Positions 44,066 through 55,744 of a DNA stretch of 64,000 nt are shown in pieces; the stretch's first letter is position 1; each line of letters starts with the position of its first letter. The position numbers and the translations under genes are program-made. The DNA comes from Turritopsis dohrnii (taxonomy: Eukaryota > Cnidaria > Hydrozoa > Anthoathecata > Oceaniidae). Under the pieces are notes generated by a model that saw only the letters and a list, made by a program, of their open reading frames with translations, was not told where the DNA came from and made no database searches. The DNA lies in assembly GCA_027922465.2 (NCBI GenBank), contig BQMF02000029.1:1364001-1428000 (forward strand), read 5' to 3'.

Positions 44066-44067
44066 TA

Positions 44068-45849
44068 CCGGGTGTGCCAGAAAAAACGCCACTAAAATTC
44101 AATTTTTGACGTACGCTTTTCTAGTCCAATCTTAACGAAATAGTATTCAGGCTATTCTCAATCAACTGTGAAATTTTGATAAAGAAAAAACAATTTTTAC
44201 GGAAGATATATCTTTATCAAAAACAGGATGTATAATTTTTAATGTTTACAGAATTGACGTCAAAATTTTAACGGCATAACTATCTATTTACAAAACGACT
44301 CTCAACGAAAGCCAAATGATAACATGCAAATTATGTTTAACTATAAACATAAAAAAAGTATGAAATTATTACAAAATGTATAAAAGTTATCCAAATTGTA
44401 GTTTGATAGATGATCCATTGCGATCTTTCACTGCATGTAGTCTTCCAGTGATCTTTCATGGCTTTCCTAATCTCTTGAACATTCGATGCGCATCCTTTCC
44501 ATACCGATTTAATTTTTGCCATCATTTCTTTTTCATCTTTAAATGGCTTGTTTATCCTGTTCATATAAACTCTGGTTTTTGCTTGATTCCAAAAATAATA
44601 ATCCAGAGGATTTGTGTCTGGAGAATTTGGAGGCCATTGGTCCTTTTTGATGAAAAGGCGTGGTATGGTTTCCTCCAGAAATTCTTGGACAAGGTTGCTG
44701 GTATGTGATGATGCTCCATCTTGAATAAATATCCAGTCATTCCTTGGATAAATTTTTTCTATAGGTGGAAATAACTGTTTCTTCAAATGATTTTTATAGT
44801 TCTTTGCATTGACTTTGATGCCATACTTCCCAACGAATATCGGTTTAGTCACGCCATACCACTTCAAACCAGCGGAAACTTTAACAGATTGTCTGTTACT
44901 TGTGTGATAAATATTTTCATCAGGAACATCTTGTTTTTGTCCTTTGAAATAAACTCGGTTATTTTGGACATTAATTGGGACTTGCAATGGAAAATCGCTT
45001 TCATCTTGAAATACAGCACGCTCAATCATACGGGGATTATTTTTCAATTTTTCAAAGAGATTACCAGCACGCTCAACTTGTACCATCATTCATGTAAGGC
45101 GTTTTCATACGTCTGAACTGCTTGAATCGTCTTCTCTTGACCATTCTCCTCACAGAGGTATGTGACACATTCAATTCCTTGGCGATTCCACTAGGAGATA
45201 CATGTGTTCCAGGCTCTTCTTGGGAACAAATCATTTCTTCTACTTTTTCTTCGTTTTCATGACACGTAGCCTTTTTTCGCCCCATTGTACCAGTTTTAAC
45301 AAATCTTTTTATCAAACGGTATAAAGAAGACTTGTCCCAGTTCTTTTCAGGGTTATCTTTCCAAATTTTGTAGGCAGTGTATCCTTTTTCGTGAAAGTGT
45401 TGAATGATGGCTTTATCAGCGTCAGAAAAAACCATAATGAAAGACGTCAGCACTAAGTCACCCTTTCTATTGGAGTGAGAGTCGTTTTTTTACAACAGTG
45501 GTTAAAACAAGAAACTATGTAAAGTCTTCTAAAAAGGTCGAGAAGTAGCACTGTAATAGCTTCAAAGGCGGTGGAAAACAAAATCGCATGAGAGGATTAA
45601 GCATAATAGAAACTTCAAGAAAAGTTATAGACGGCAATTTTGACGTTTTGACATTTTGACATTGAAAATTCTGTATGGTTTCACAAAATGCTCGTATCTT
45701 CCGTAAAGATTGTCGTATCTTTCTGACATTATTACGGATGTTTTAAAATAGTCTGAATAATATTTCCGTAAAATTTGAAGTGATTTCAGCAGCTAGAAAA
45801 ACGTACATCTAAAATTGAATTTTAGTGGCGTTTTTTCTGGCACACCCGA
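44068..45849 (-). mobile_element. mariner/Tc1-superfamily element (1,782 bp)
   Basis: Inverted ends of about 57 bp begin CGGGTGTGCCAGAAAAAACG (left from 44069, right inverted to 45848), with two or three mismatches over their length and TA dinucleotides directly outside (44066-44067, 45850-45851). Length, TA flanks and the internal DDD-type transposase place it in IS630-Tc1-mariner. The coding region carries one frameshift, so the copy is probably inactive. Confidence 0.9.
44337..45453 (-). pseudogene. mariner-like transposase, split by one frameshift
   Basis: The 5' frame (45453 to 45073, 127 codons including a likely earlier in-frame start; MVFSDADKAIIQHFHEKGY is the natural N-terminus) holds a paired helix-turn-helix region (NWDKSSLYRLIKRF; SPSGIAKELNVSHTSVRRM). 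The 3' frame (45089 to 44337, 250 codons) holds the catalytic part: FQDESDF (first Asp), IFIQDGASSHTSN (second Asp) and WPPNSPDTNPLDYYFWN (third Asp in PLDYYFW). I count 38 residues between the second and third Asp. The two frames overlap at 45073-45089 and are one base out of register, which is enough to kill the protein unless it is corrected by frameshifting. Confidence 0.85.
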
Positions 45850-45851
45850 TA

Positions 45852-48426
45852 TTTCTACAACTTTCTACATATATTGAAACCAGGCATTTCTAATGTGACA
45901 TTTTATTCTGTTACAGTTCTCAAACTCAAATTGCAACTTCATTACATTATTCAGACATCTTATGATTAATTCAAAATTGCAAATACACACAGATATAAAT
46001 AAAAAATGTAGTAAACACTTTCTAAATTATAACAGGTTTTGGTAAGTTTTCTGGCTTCAGAATATTTTAACTGAATACATGAAATATGCCTTGCGTATAT
46101 AAGTATCAAAAGTTCAACTGAAGTTTCGAAAGCGGAAGAAATACTAGCGATTTTAAAACAGGCTATCTTTTCATAAAAACATTCTCTCTTTTTTAAAACT
46201 TTCCCTTTTTGAAAAACCTTTTCTTAAAAACGGGCTTTCTTTTTAAGCACGGGATTTCCTTTTTAAAATGTACTTTTCTTTTCAAGAACATCTTTTTTTA
46301 AAAAGAACAAGATGCCCTTACAGGCATAAGGATTTCTGCGAAACCAGCTGAAGCATGAGAAATGAAAGACTAGTGACATTCTTAAAATTTGAAGATTGAA
46401 TGACTTTTACAATACAACATCACATTTTTGATCACACACTTCCTAGGAATCCATGAAAGCATATCTGATATATACTATAAATCAAAAATAGATAAAAACA
46501 AAAATAGAACTATAATAGTTAATCCCACTAGAAAGTTTCTCAACTTTTGTTCATTTTCAGGGATGATGGCAATTTACCTTTTAAAGTGTAAATAGGACTT
46601 AACTATAAACAACAGAAGCTTTTACATACAAAGAAAAGAAATACGCGTAAGGTGCGAATCGTAACCATGGATACACATTTTTACATGACAGTTTTTTTTA
46701 AAAAAGAAACGATGTAAGAGCTAAAAGAGAAAAAAAAACACAAACTTTTTCGAAAAAAAATAATAATTAAGAATCAAAATAATTAAGTAAAAGCGAAAAA
46801 CTCATCAGAAATACTTTGTTTAGAACTAACTACGTATCTACCTACCTAATCTAGCTACTAAGCATTTAAGAATATAGCTTTTAAAAAGTTTAACTATGAA
46901 CGACTTCGATAAATTTTCCTAACTGCAAAAGAGCTTCGAACCACAAGACGTTACAAAAACAAACTTTTAAAATCATAAGTTTATTACAAGCGATGCTTCG
47001 AATTTGGTGGAATTGTTTTTAGTGGGAGAGATGTCTGTTTTTTCTTGAAAAAGTCACAAAACACCAAAATACTTTATATAAAGAATGTTTTGGTAGTTTT
47101 CATGTAAATGCACGCACGAAATTTCAAAAAACCGCTAGGTTTGGACAGCAGAAAAAAAAAAAGAAAAACAAAGCCGGTTTTAAAGTATTTCTTGCTTTCG
47201 CAGAAATCCAAAAACGGGCTTTTCTTGAACAAACGGGCTTTCTTTTTTAAAACGGGCTTTCTTTTTAAACTGATTTTTTCAATGATTGTCTCTAACCTCA
47301 CAAGTTTGGATTTTATGAAATATCTCAGATACTTTCATTTTTCCCCTATGAAGCTTGGAATACATTAGCCATTTAAATTTATCAGTTTAAATAGATCAAG
47401 TAGATTTTCACCAGTTTCGGTTTAAATGGAAAGCGTTTGAAAAAGTTGGACGTGTTCAATTTTTTTCTTAATTCCTATTGTTCTAAATAAAAGAGAAAGT
47501 GAGGAAGCGGGGTCACGCGAGATACATCGTCAATTAAATAAAAATAAAGTCCCAGTGGGTAAAATCGTCACAAATAGAAATATACAGTGTGTCCACGAGA
47601 AAGTGGGTCACTAGTTTTATGAAAAAAAATTATTCATTGTATCATTTAAAAAAACAAACAAACAAAACCCTTGTTACTTTTAAATAAAATGTTTTTAAAA
47701 ATATACGTTCGATGTCTTTGTTCAATGTTTTAATAAAAAAATCTTTGTACCATTAGTATATTCAAAAATGTTGAACCCCCGTCTATTATTTCCAACGCCT
47801 AAACATTTCATAAGCCACATTCCGGAAAACTATTGACATTCGCAATCTTTTCAATCTACGTTTCCTTCCAACAGCTCACAACACTCGCGGTCTTCTATCC
47901 GCCTCCTCTCCAGACCTTTGATCAGAACATCCATATTTGGTTTAAATTCGATTCACTATAAATGCATTATTTCCTGGAACAACATGCAACACCAGTTGTC
48001 ACAACATGACCTCTCTTCACTCAGCTATGGTAAATTTAAATCCTATTGTAAGGAAATTCTCTTAAATTATTATTCTTCCTGATTACTTAATTACATATCC
48101 TGTTCTCTTTTTGCATTCCGCTATTTACTGCTACTTTTTTGATTATTTGTTTATTTTCTTCTATTTATTGCTGATTTGTTTGTATATTTATTCTCTTTTT
48201 ATTTATTTATTTATTTATTTTTTTTTTCTAAACTACTATATAGGTTATAATAATACATCATTATATAGATCTATATCTCCTTTGGTGGCCATCAATAGAT
48301 TAGTTTATGCTATTTGGTGGTCTCCAATATAATAGTTATATGATTGCAATGTACTATAATCTATCAGAATAAATTACAAAATTAAAAAAATTAATTAAAA
48401 AAAAACATGTTTTGTTAACACGAAAC
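45852..48426. other. Gene-free stretch rich in degenerate T-rich repeats
   Basis: Words such as AAACGGGCTTTCTTTTTAA recur at about 46225 and 47210-47275. A segment at about 46560-46860 (AAAGTGTAAATAGGACTTAA, AACCATGGATACACATTTT) is a diverged third copy of the repeat at 51310 and 59799. At 47583 TACAGTGTGTCCACGAGAA looks like a lone Tc1-type end, but I find no partner. There is a TTTA/TATT simple run at about 48195-48225. Confidence 0.5.
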
Positions 48427-48428
48427 TA

Positions 48429-49051
48429 CAGTGTGTTTCGTAATGTTGGAAACGGAAATTTTAAAGCTGTTTTTTTAAATGAATATACCGAATTTCAAAA
48501 TAATTCTTACACCGTTGGAAAGCCATTTTGAAGTTCTTTCGGATAGTATCTTTTTGTGAAAAATGAAAAAGTGGTTTTGGAAAAAATAAGGAAAATGTCT
48601 TGGAAAAATGTAATTAAATTTTTAATGGTCGATTAAGATGTGAATGAAAAGAAAAGATTTTTTGAAACAATGACAGCAATTTGGAAAACAATAAACAAAT
48701 TTAAGCTGTGTGTTCACGAAAAACGTTAAACTTTTATGTTTTAAGATATCAATTTGGGGGTCTCAGCGCAACATAAAATTAATAAAAAATTTGAATGGAT
48801 TCAGTGTTTTGAAACAATAAGCACGATGCAATTAAACTACGTGTTAATCGACCATTAAAAATTTAATTACATTTTCCGATGACATTTTCCTTATTCTTTC
48901 AAAACCCACTTTTTCATTTTTCACAAAAATATACTAGCCAAAAGAGCTTGAAAATGGCTTTCCATTGATGTAAAAATTATTTTGAAATTCGGTATATTCA
49001 TTTAAAAGAACAACTTTAAAATTTCCATTTCCAACATTACGAAACACACTG
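48429..49051. mobile_element. Long-palindrome MITE (623 bp) with TA flanks
   Basis: The left arm, starting CAGTGTGTTTCGTAATG, is mirrored by the right arm ending CATTACGAAACACACTG. Similarity continues inward for roughly 200 bp on each side (for example AATTTTTAATGGTCGATTAA on the left and TTAATCGACCATTAAAAATT on the right). TA dinucleotides flank both ends. There is no coding capacity. This is a foldback-type MITE of the Tc1/mariner kind. Confidence 0.88.
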
Positions 49052-49540
49052 TATATTCGCTATGTATCTGTAGGGACGTTTATATAACTTGGTAGAGTTG
49101 TTCTTGAATATGTTCCTACAAAGTCATTAGACACTTTACGTGAACATTCGAAAAAAACGTGCAAAGTAATGATGTTTCTTTTGATACAAGTAAAGTTGTA
49201 CATCTCAGAAGTAATTATTGAGTCTCATCAGTAATTATATTTTTTCGTGTAACAGGCTGGTTGATGTCAGGAATGTGGCTAATTATATCTGGAAAAAAAC
49301 AGCAATGTTTTATCAGGTGCACGAAATAAAAATAAAAAAAAACTGTCGGCAGAAGAAGAGACGAAAGGTCTTCCTTTGTGCCAAACGACACTTTTTTCAG
49401 AGCTGTGATATTTTTTGGACGGGTTGCTTAGATTGAGAAAAGGTGTTTCAGTGGTTTTCTTGTGATATGAGAGCGAATCATTTCTTTATCTTCTTTGAAC
49501 ACATTTATTAATAAACAGCTGCTCGTTTCCAGGCTATTTT

Positions 49541-49704
49541 CATAGGCGGATCTAGAGCTTAGGCAAAATTTGAGGAGGAGCGTTGTGTCATCTAGGAGAA
49601 GAATAGAAAAACGTGCCTTTTAACTAATTACAGTTAAACACTGAAAAGAAATTAATAGCATTGTACTCCTCCACTTTTTTTGCCTAACCCTGGATCCGCC
49701 TATG
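49541..49704. mobile_element. Short hAT-like MITE (164 bp)
   Basis: The ends are CATAGGCGGATCTAGAG on the left and, inverted, CATAGGCGGATCCAGGG on the right. The 5-bp duplication ATTTT lies at 49536-49540 and 49705-49709. Core GGCGGATCYAG and a 5-bp duplication are shared with the larger element at 24005-26468, so they are probably mobilised by related transposases. Confidence 0.85.
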
Positions 49705-49821
49705 ATTTTCCTATTGTTCTATTTCTAATGACATCGTCATAGTGCAATCTTCATCTCCCCATATAATAGCCCTCAGGGGTGGCAGAACCGGCGAGGGGTC
49801 TTTACCCATTGCTATTGTAAT

Positions 49822-50048
49822 TCATTGAATCTATTGGTAAAGATGACCACAAAACAAATGAGGCTTCTGGTAGGGACGCCATCGCCGATATCGTTGTTCT
49901 GATCGAGTACTCACGGAAAAGAGAGCAAAAATTGCAACCAATCAAACTATTGGTTGAGGAAGGGGATGATAGCGTTACTCTAATCCGCATCAGCGAACTT
50001 TCAACTACCTGTGTTGAACTGTTCGTGCGAATTGATAGAAATTTTTAA
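49822..50048 (+). other. Short open frame of unknown origin
   Basis: A frame of about 73 codons (ESIGKDDHKTNEASGRDAIA, IVVLIEYSRKREQKLQPIKL, LSTTCVELFVRIDRNF, stop) has a more balanced composition than surrounding ORFs. It precedes the Academ-type fragment on the same strand but matches no part of the intact Academ-like protein by eye. It might be a remnant exon; it has no start codon of its own. Confidence 0.25.
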
Positions 50049-50219
50049 GGAAAACCTTTTTGACACGTGTTTTACACCTTTTACCCATAAAAATATATCT
50101 TGAATGTTTAATTATAGTTAAAAATTATGAGTGTGTTTTAGCCAATCTGGAAAACCGAAGTTTCATAATTTTCTTGACCTTCAGAAGAGGATGTTTTCCC
50201 TCTCACTTTCTAAAACGCT

Positions 50220-50776
50220 GCTTCTGAAGAATTCAAAGCTAGTTTTGCGTCATTTGAGAACTCTTTTAACATCGATGCAACATTGCTCCAAAACATAGAG
50301 GCGTTTGTCTGCGATATGTACGCAGTTAAATGTAATGACACCAACGAAGCTCGTTGCAAAAAGTTTTGTTCGAGTCGCAAGGCTCCCGAATCACAGAAAC
50401 TACCACCAACAAGAGACGCTTTACTGTGTCATTGCAAGCGAGTGTCATATGTGACAGCAGTCATAGAGAGATCTCTCGAAAACAACCCGGAGATACCAAG
50501 TCCCATTGGTCATGGATGGAGGATGGAGGCTGGTGTCTTAACCATTGACTGGATGTTGCTTTCTACAGCACCAGTCGACGTCATCGAGTTGATTTCCTGT
50601 AATTGCTCGAAATCAAAATGCCGCACCCAAGTATGCAAGTATCGATCGCATGGCCTCGAATGCATTGATTTATGTGGTTGTGGCGAATGATGCGAAAACT
50701 TAAAATTTAATTATGATACTTCTGATGAAGATAATGATGATGGCGATAGTGACAATGAAGGAAATCTTAGTGAATA
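50220..50776 (+). pseudogene. C-terminal fragment of a second Academ-type protein
   Basis: The frame reads NIEAFVCDMYAVKCNDTNEA, KLPPTRDALLCHCKRV, IPSPIGHGW and WMLLSTAPVDVIELISCNCS, then a Cys cluster ending CIDLCGCGE. This corresponds line by line to residues ~1415-1550 of the intact protein at 31658-38129 (EKLPPTRDALLCHCKRVVYV; IPSPDGYGW; PPAPVEVLQLISCGC). A TGA then interrupts the frame, which goes on with CENLKF and an Asp/Glu-rich tail, as in the intact protein. The upstream exons, including the nuclease, are absent. The copies are clearly diverged, so this is an older or different family member. Confidence 0.85.
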
Positions 50777-50794
50777 ATCTACATAATGTAGTTG

Positions 50795-50942
50795 GGCGTT
50801 ATTTCCTTTTCGCACCCCACCAAATGTATCTGCCATACTTTTTTACTAGTTGGCTCTTCATCACGGAGAGAAAAAATAATCCTAAGCCTGACCCTAAAGC
50901 ATCCTAGAAGGAGAGTGAGGGGTGCGAAAAGGAAATAGCACC
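50795..50942. mobile_element. Short MITE with a 9-bp duplication (148 bp)
   Basis: Inverted ends share TATTTCCTTTTCGCACCCC (left from 50800, right inverted to 50937), with two mismatches in the outermost bases. The 9-bp ATGTAGTTG lies on both sides (50786-50794 and 50943-50951). A 9-bp duplication suggests Mutator-type mobilisation, though its ends do not match the MULE at 4732. Confidence 0.85.
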
Positions 50943-51309
50943 ATGTAGTTGCAAGTCGTTTATCCCTAATAACTTTTTTTATGTTCAAAATCACACCATG
51001 ACATAATTGGGCTTTTAATTCAGCATAAAAAAAATATCTAATGATAAAATAATACTTGAAAAATTTCGAAAAAAGTTTTGGTTTTATTGTGTGACGTCAT
51101 CAAAATAAAAATCGTACTGGACACGCCCAATAAATAATTTCAGATATTCCAGTAATGATTTTCTAATTCTAAGGGATGATATCTAACAGTTCAAAGTAGT
51201 TTTACAATGTCCCTCTCATTTCCAATTTTTTTTTGCAAGTAGCTACCTGACTAGTATATATGTAGATGAATTCCAAAAAGGAATGACTATGGATCATTTA
51301 AAATATATA

Positions 51310-52550
51310 CTAGCATGTAGCTTTAGCTAAAAATGCCCCCGCGCTCAAGCCTTTCAATTTGTACACACAGCAAGCTATACATTGCAAACTTATTAGGGAG
51401 ATTCGTAAACTCGACGAGCCTGTTACACGAAAAAAGCAATTACTTGTGAGAATTGTTTTAAATCCGTTCTACTAAAACGGTACTTCAGAGATTTAAAGCC
51501 TTTTGTAGTATCAACAGAAACATCATTACTTTACACGCTTATTTTAAGTGTTGATGTGAAGTTTCTAATGACTTTGTAGGGAAAAATTTACGAACAGCTC
51601 TACTAAGTTGTATACAATTCCCTACAAATCTATAGAAAAAAAGTTTCGTGTAAACGAAACATGATTTTTCCGAATCCCGCTAATACAACGGAAACAAAAA
51701 CAAACAAAACTTTGTTACTTTTTGTGATCTCTTAGGCCTATGTCACACTGATGCTAATATGCCTTTCAAAAAGTATAAATAAGGCTTAACAAGTAATATC
51801 AGAAAGCATTTGCTACAAACAAAAGAAATGTGTGAACTGAAACATGAATACGTATTTTATAATCAAAGTAAGAAAGATTTGTTAAAGAAATTATGTAAGA
51901 GCCAAAAAAAAAAAAACGTTAAAGCGAAAAATCCATTAGAAATTTGCGTTTCAAACTTTAATTCAAAACAAAAAATAGCCAACGTTTACATAAAATAGCA
52001 AGAAAAAAAATATAAAAAGGTTTTTTATTGATCATGATCACTAAGTGGAGGACAGTTAAAGAAGAAAAACAAGAATTTGTAATATGGCTTTCTTGCATAA
52101 AATCCAATTAAAATGGCAAGATCCACCAAAAATCAGTGCATTGAATAAAATTTATTAAATGAAAGATTTAGAGCTAAAATATATACAAAAATGGTGGACA
52201 AAATTCCAGATTTGAAGCTGTGCTTTAACATCCTTGTCGTTCACTTCACAAAAACAACACAAAAGTAATATGAAAAATGTCTAAGCAATTTTAGCATACG
52301 AACTTCCTAAATAACATAGTGTAATGCAATAATAAATTAGGAAAATAAACATTCTGTCTCCCAACTACGGTGTCATGCTTTGACATGGAAAAAAAAGCAA
52401 AGTCAGCTAATAATTGTATACCACCGTGTAACGTCAACATGAAAGTTGGAGGATGATGATGAAGATGATGAACAAAATCGAAAACTGACATTCGCATATC
52501 TCGTGAAACTACTATGCCTCCTCGCTCGCTTGCGCTCGCTGCGGGGGCAA
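51310..52550. repeat. Long dispersed repeat R, copy 1 (interrupted by a MITE)
   Basis: It starts CTAGCATGTAGCTTTAGC and AAAAATGCCCCCGCGCTC, and ends CGCTCGCTGCGGGGGCAAT. It is collinear with 59799-60778 over almost its whole length (CAACGGAAACAAAAACAAAC, TCACACTGATGCTAATAT, AAAAATCAGTGCATT, CCACCGTGTAA). The ends carry a short GCCCCCGC inverted motif. No protein is encoded. The minus-strand ORF at 52291-52578 lies wholly inside it and is not coding. Confidence 0.85.
51393..51683. mobile_element. Small TA-type MITE, copy B (291 bp)
   Basis: TTAGGGAGATTCG at the left and TTAGCGGGATTCG (inverted) at the right form short imperfect TIRs with TA on each side (51391-51392, 51684-51685). It is homologous to 18491-18793. 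It lies inside repeat R copy 1, while the matching site in copy 2 (near 59880) lacks it, which defines the insertion. Confidence 0.88.
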
Positions 52551-54835
52551 TAATATTATTGTTCTTGTAGTTTTGCATTATTTGACAAAAAGATAATTCT
52601 AACTGTTCATTATTGTGTTCTTGATAACCAATAAGTTATGGACAATTACAAATTTTGGTGTTAGAAACCATGTTTCATCATGTGTCCTGGTATTGGGGCC
52701 TTTGCCTTGTATGTATTTCATGTGGGTAGGGCTATTAGACATCTGTTTCTGTTTAACAAAGACATAGAACTTTGTTCTATCACACAAATATCTCTTCAGT
52801 GGTACTACGGCCTGAGTCTAGTTTTAAAGCCACAATCAAAGTAATGGAGACATGGATCGAAGCCTTGGCCTTGGTGGTAGGGACAGGTCATAAACAGGTC
52901 ATATGAAAGTCCATGGGGTGTGGCATGCATGTTATTAGTTAGCATTATATAATAAAAAGAAAGATAACAAAATAACAAGATAGCAAAATAACACTCAGAA
53001 TTGTGTCCAGGTTACGGGTTCTTGCTCTACACAAGGTATATAATTCTAATGGGAGTGGCTCGTCAATGTCTATTTGGCAATTTTAGTGGAGTAACATTGT
53101 TCAAATAAGATTCTTTTCCAAACAAGCCTCTCCTGATGTGCATTTTCCAATCTTGGTCAGGGTTACGGGGTCCAGGTTGCAGGGTCTTGGTATATAAGGT
53201 ACATATTTCTAATGGGTGTGGCTTGCTAATGTCTATTTGACAATTTTTATTGGATTTATACCTTTCAACCTTTCGTATTCAGCAACATCTTTGTTGTACT
53301 TTGTAGTTTTGTAGGTTTTAGTCCCGTTCCCGGTCCCGGTCCTAGGGCCCAATCATTAAAATCGTTGAGGAAAAATGGGCGTGGCATTATATAACATGGA
53401 TTTAGTAAATACTGAAATATACTTTAAAAATCTTATATTAAATAATTCAGCATCAAAACCATTGTGTTATTGCACATTTTATGTGACATGACCCCCGTCT
53501 TTGTGCCAAAAATCGCAGCTATTCCCATTCAAATTTATGTCCAAAATTACCCTAAATTAGGCGTACAAAAATTTAAATATCTCCAGTTCTAGGAAGGTTG
53601 GAAACTTGGTTGAACCCTCGTTGGAAAGCTGAAAGTCTGTAGAATACGATGAATACGATGAAAAATCGTTTTTTTCCCTTCCATAATTGAGGTGAGCCAT
53701 TACTGAACAGTTAATAAAATATATATTTGGTAATCAAAACAAATTTATATCGTGAATAACTTCTGTTGTCATGACTTTCCGATCATGGCTAACTTGAATC
53801 CTTAATGTATAGGTACCTAACAAGCGCTAGCAACTGGAATTGCTGCATTTACGGCTGTCAAAAGGCCCATAATTGAATTTCAAATTAGGCACTCTTAAAA
53901 TAATTTTTGCGAAAACGTAACTTCGCACACTACGCATCTCTCAGGCGGAGGTAGCTGGACACGGATTTTGTCACGTGACTGAACATCCTAATGTCATTTT
54001 TTTTATCAGTGGGCAAAACTGTAAATTTTAAAATTCAGAATTCAGTTATTTAGGTCTAAAACTGGAATGATATTTCGAAAGGAGATGTATTTCATGACCC
54101 TTGAAAATATGCCATGCTTTGGAGGAGCCATTTATGATCACATATTCCATGAAATTGACTTTTCTAAATCATTGATTTGGAATAGTTCAGAATTTGCAAA
54201 TAAGTTAAAAAGCAATACAAAATGCTTTTAGATGTCTGAATTTTCTAAAACCATTTCGAAGAGCACTTTTGTATTAATTATTCCAACAGAATTTGCAATC
54301 ATGTCAAAATTAGATTTTTAACAAGTATTATGTAGATTTATTGCAATGTGCTTGTAAAAGATGGTGTTTATGTACCTGGAATAAATAATTAAATAAATAT
54401 TCCATACAAAGATTGGCAGTACCTCCAAACACAGCTTTTATGAGAAAAAGTTATAATCTGGAAAATAATACACTTTGATGGAATATTTCTTCAATTAATG
54501 CTCCCCCTGTCTCATTACAAAATTTGGAGCATTAAATGATCTACAATTTGTGATTCATAACCTTTATTTTTCTGTTGTTTTTTTTTTTGGAATATCTCAT
54601 CCTCTCAGGCTCATAATCTTATCAGTACCCTCCTAATGACTAAAGGGAGATAACAATTCTCCTATGCTTGTAATATTTTTTCAATATTTCAGAAACAATT
54701 AAATTTTAAGCTGTTCAACGTCTTATGGAATAATGTGATTCTAGGATGCTTCATATGGTATAAAAACATTTCATGGCCTTCGTTAATGCCTATTTTATAT
54801 GTTTTGTCTCAATTTGGTTTTTGGATTGTATTGAA
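52551..54835. other. Gene-free stretch with a local duplication
   Basis: A phrase (GGTTACGGG, then TCTTG, then TCTAATGGG.GTGGCT and AATGTCTATTTG) occurs at about 53011-53083 and again at about 53160-53247. A short C/G-rich run (CCCGGTCCCGGTCC) lies near 53329. No coding signal is seen. Confidence 0.6.
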
Positions 54836-55180
54836 GACAACTCCGTGTTGAAAATAGGTGACGAAAAATTGAACCACGGAACCGTAAATGGAAAGTGTAT
54901 CCATGTTGTAGAGCTCGAAAAACTGACAAAAAAATGTTTCGCTACGACCAACCGTTACTGAGGTATCCCCGATGAAAGAATTTGATGACGTCATAGCCGC
55001 AGTACCAAATGAAATTTAGGCCCAAATGTTGCGTCACCTCATCACCCTCATCGCGCACCCTACAAAACGTCAGTTATTCCTATTGGTTCTCAAGATATTT
55101 CCCCAAAAAACGTCGCGTTCGTTTGGGGATGCAATGCAATAGTTCCCCGTGATCATAACAATAACTGACGTCAAATGCCA
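54836..55180 (+). repeat. Copy of the CCGGGTAAAA repeat family (central part)
   Basis: ATCCATGTTGTAGAGCTC, CGACCAACCGTTACTGAG, TTTGATGACGTCATAG, GTACCAAATGAAATTTAGGC and GGGGATGCAATGCAATAG follow the same order as 16225-16650. It lacks the intervening ~100 bp present in the 16-kb copy and ends near AACTGACGTC. Confidence 0.8.
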
Positions 55181-55744
55181 CGTGCTTCTATTAATAGTCG
55201 ATTCTCCATCTGTCTGTAAGTCACGCAAAATGGTAGATTGAGTTGTGAGCGAAATTATTTCTTTTTTGTGTGCGACGTCAGTGCGAAACAAATACATTGC
55301 AACCCCAAATTTTTTGGCTGGTGAACCAATAGGGATAACGTTTTTTTTACTATGATTATTATTAATTTTATATTCCAAGGACTACTGTTGACTTGGCTTT
55401 CAAAACAGTACATCAACTAGATACAAAGAAACCAACTGATTAAACATTTTGGACAACACCCATGTTAGAGCGCGTAACTTTTTTTAAACAAAAGCTGATA
55501 ATAAGTTGAAGTTTTTTCACTCTGAGTGTATTGTGTATTGTCATACTGATAAACGATTGGTTTTAAAAAATGAATAAGTAACACATCATAAAAAACCTGA
55601 AAAATAGTTGATGTAAAACTGATGTGACCAGAGGTTGTGACTTCGAATCTGCTTCTGGCTGAACACAAGTTGTACGAGCCGTTTATAAGGAAATTTGACG
55701 TTTATTGATACAGTGATACAGAGTAGGTGCACATGGGCGGCTAG

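Noticed and set aside
47583..47615. Tc1-type element beginning TACAGTGTGTCCACGAG
   Set aside because: No matching inverted end or transposase was found nearby; kept only as a note in the spacer entry.
52291..52578. Minus-strand ORF sharing a motif with 60568-60762
   Set aside because: The similarity comes from both lying in copies of non-coding repeat R, and the frames are not conserved beyond it.
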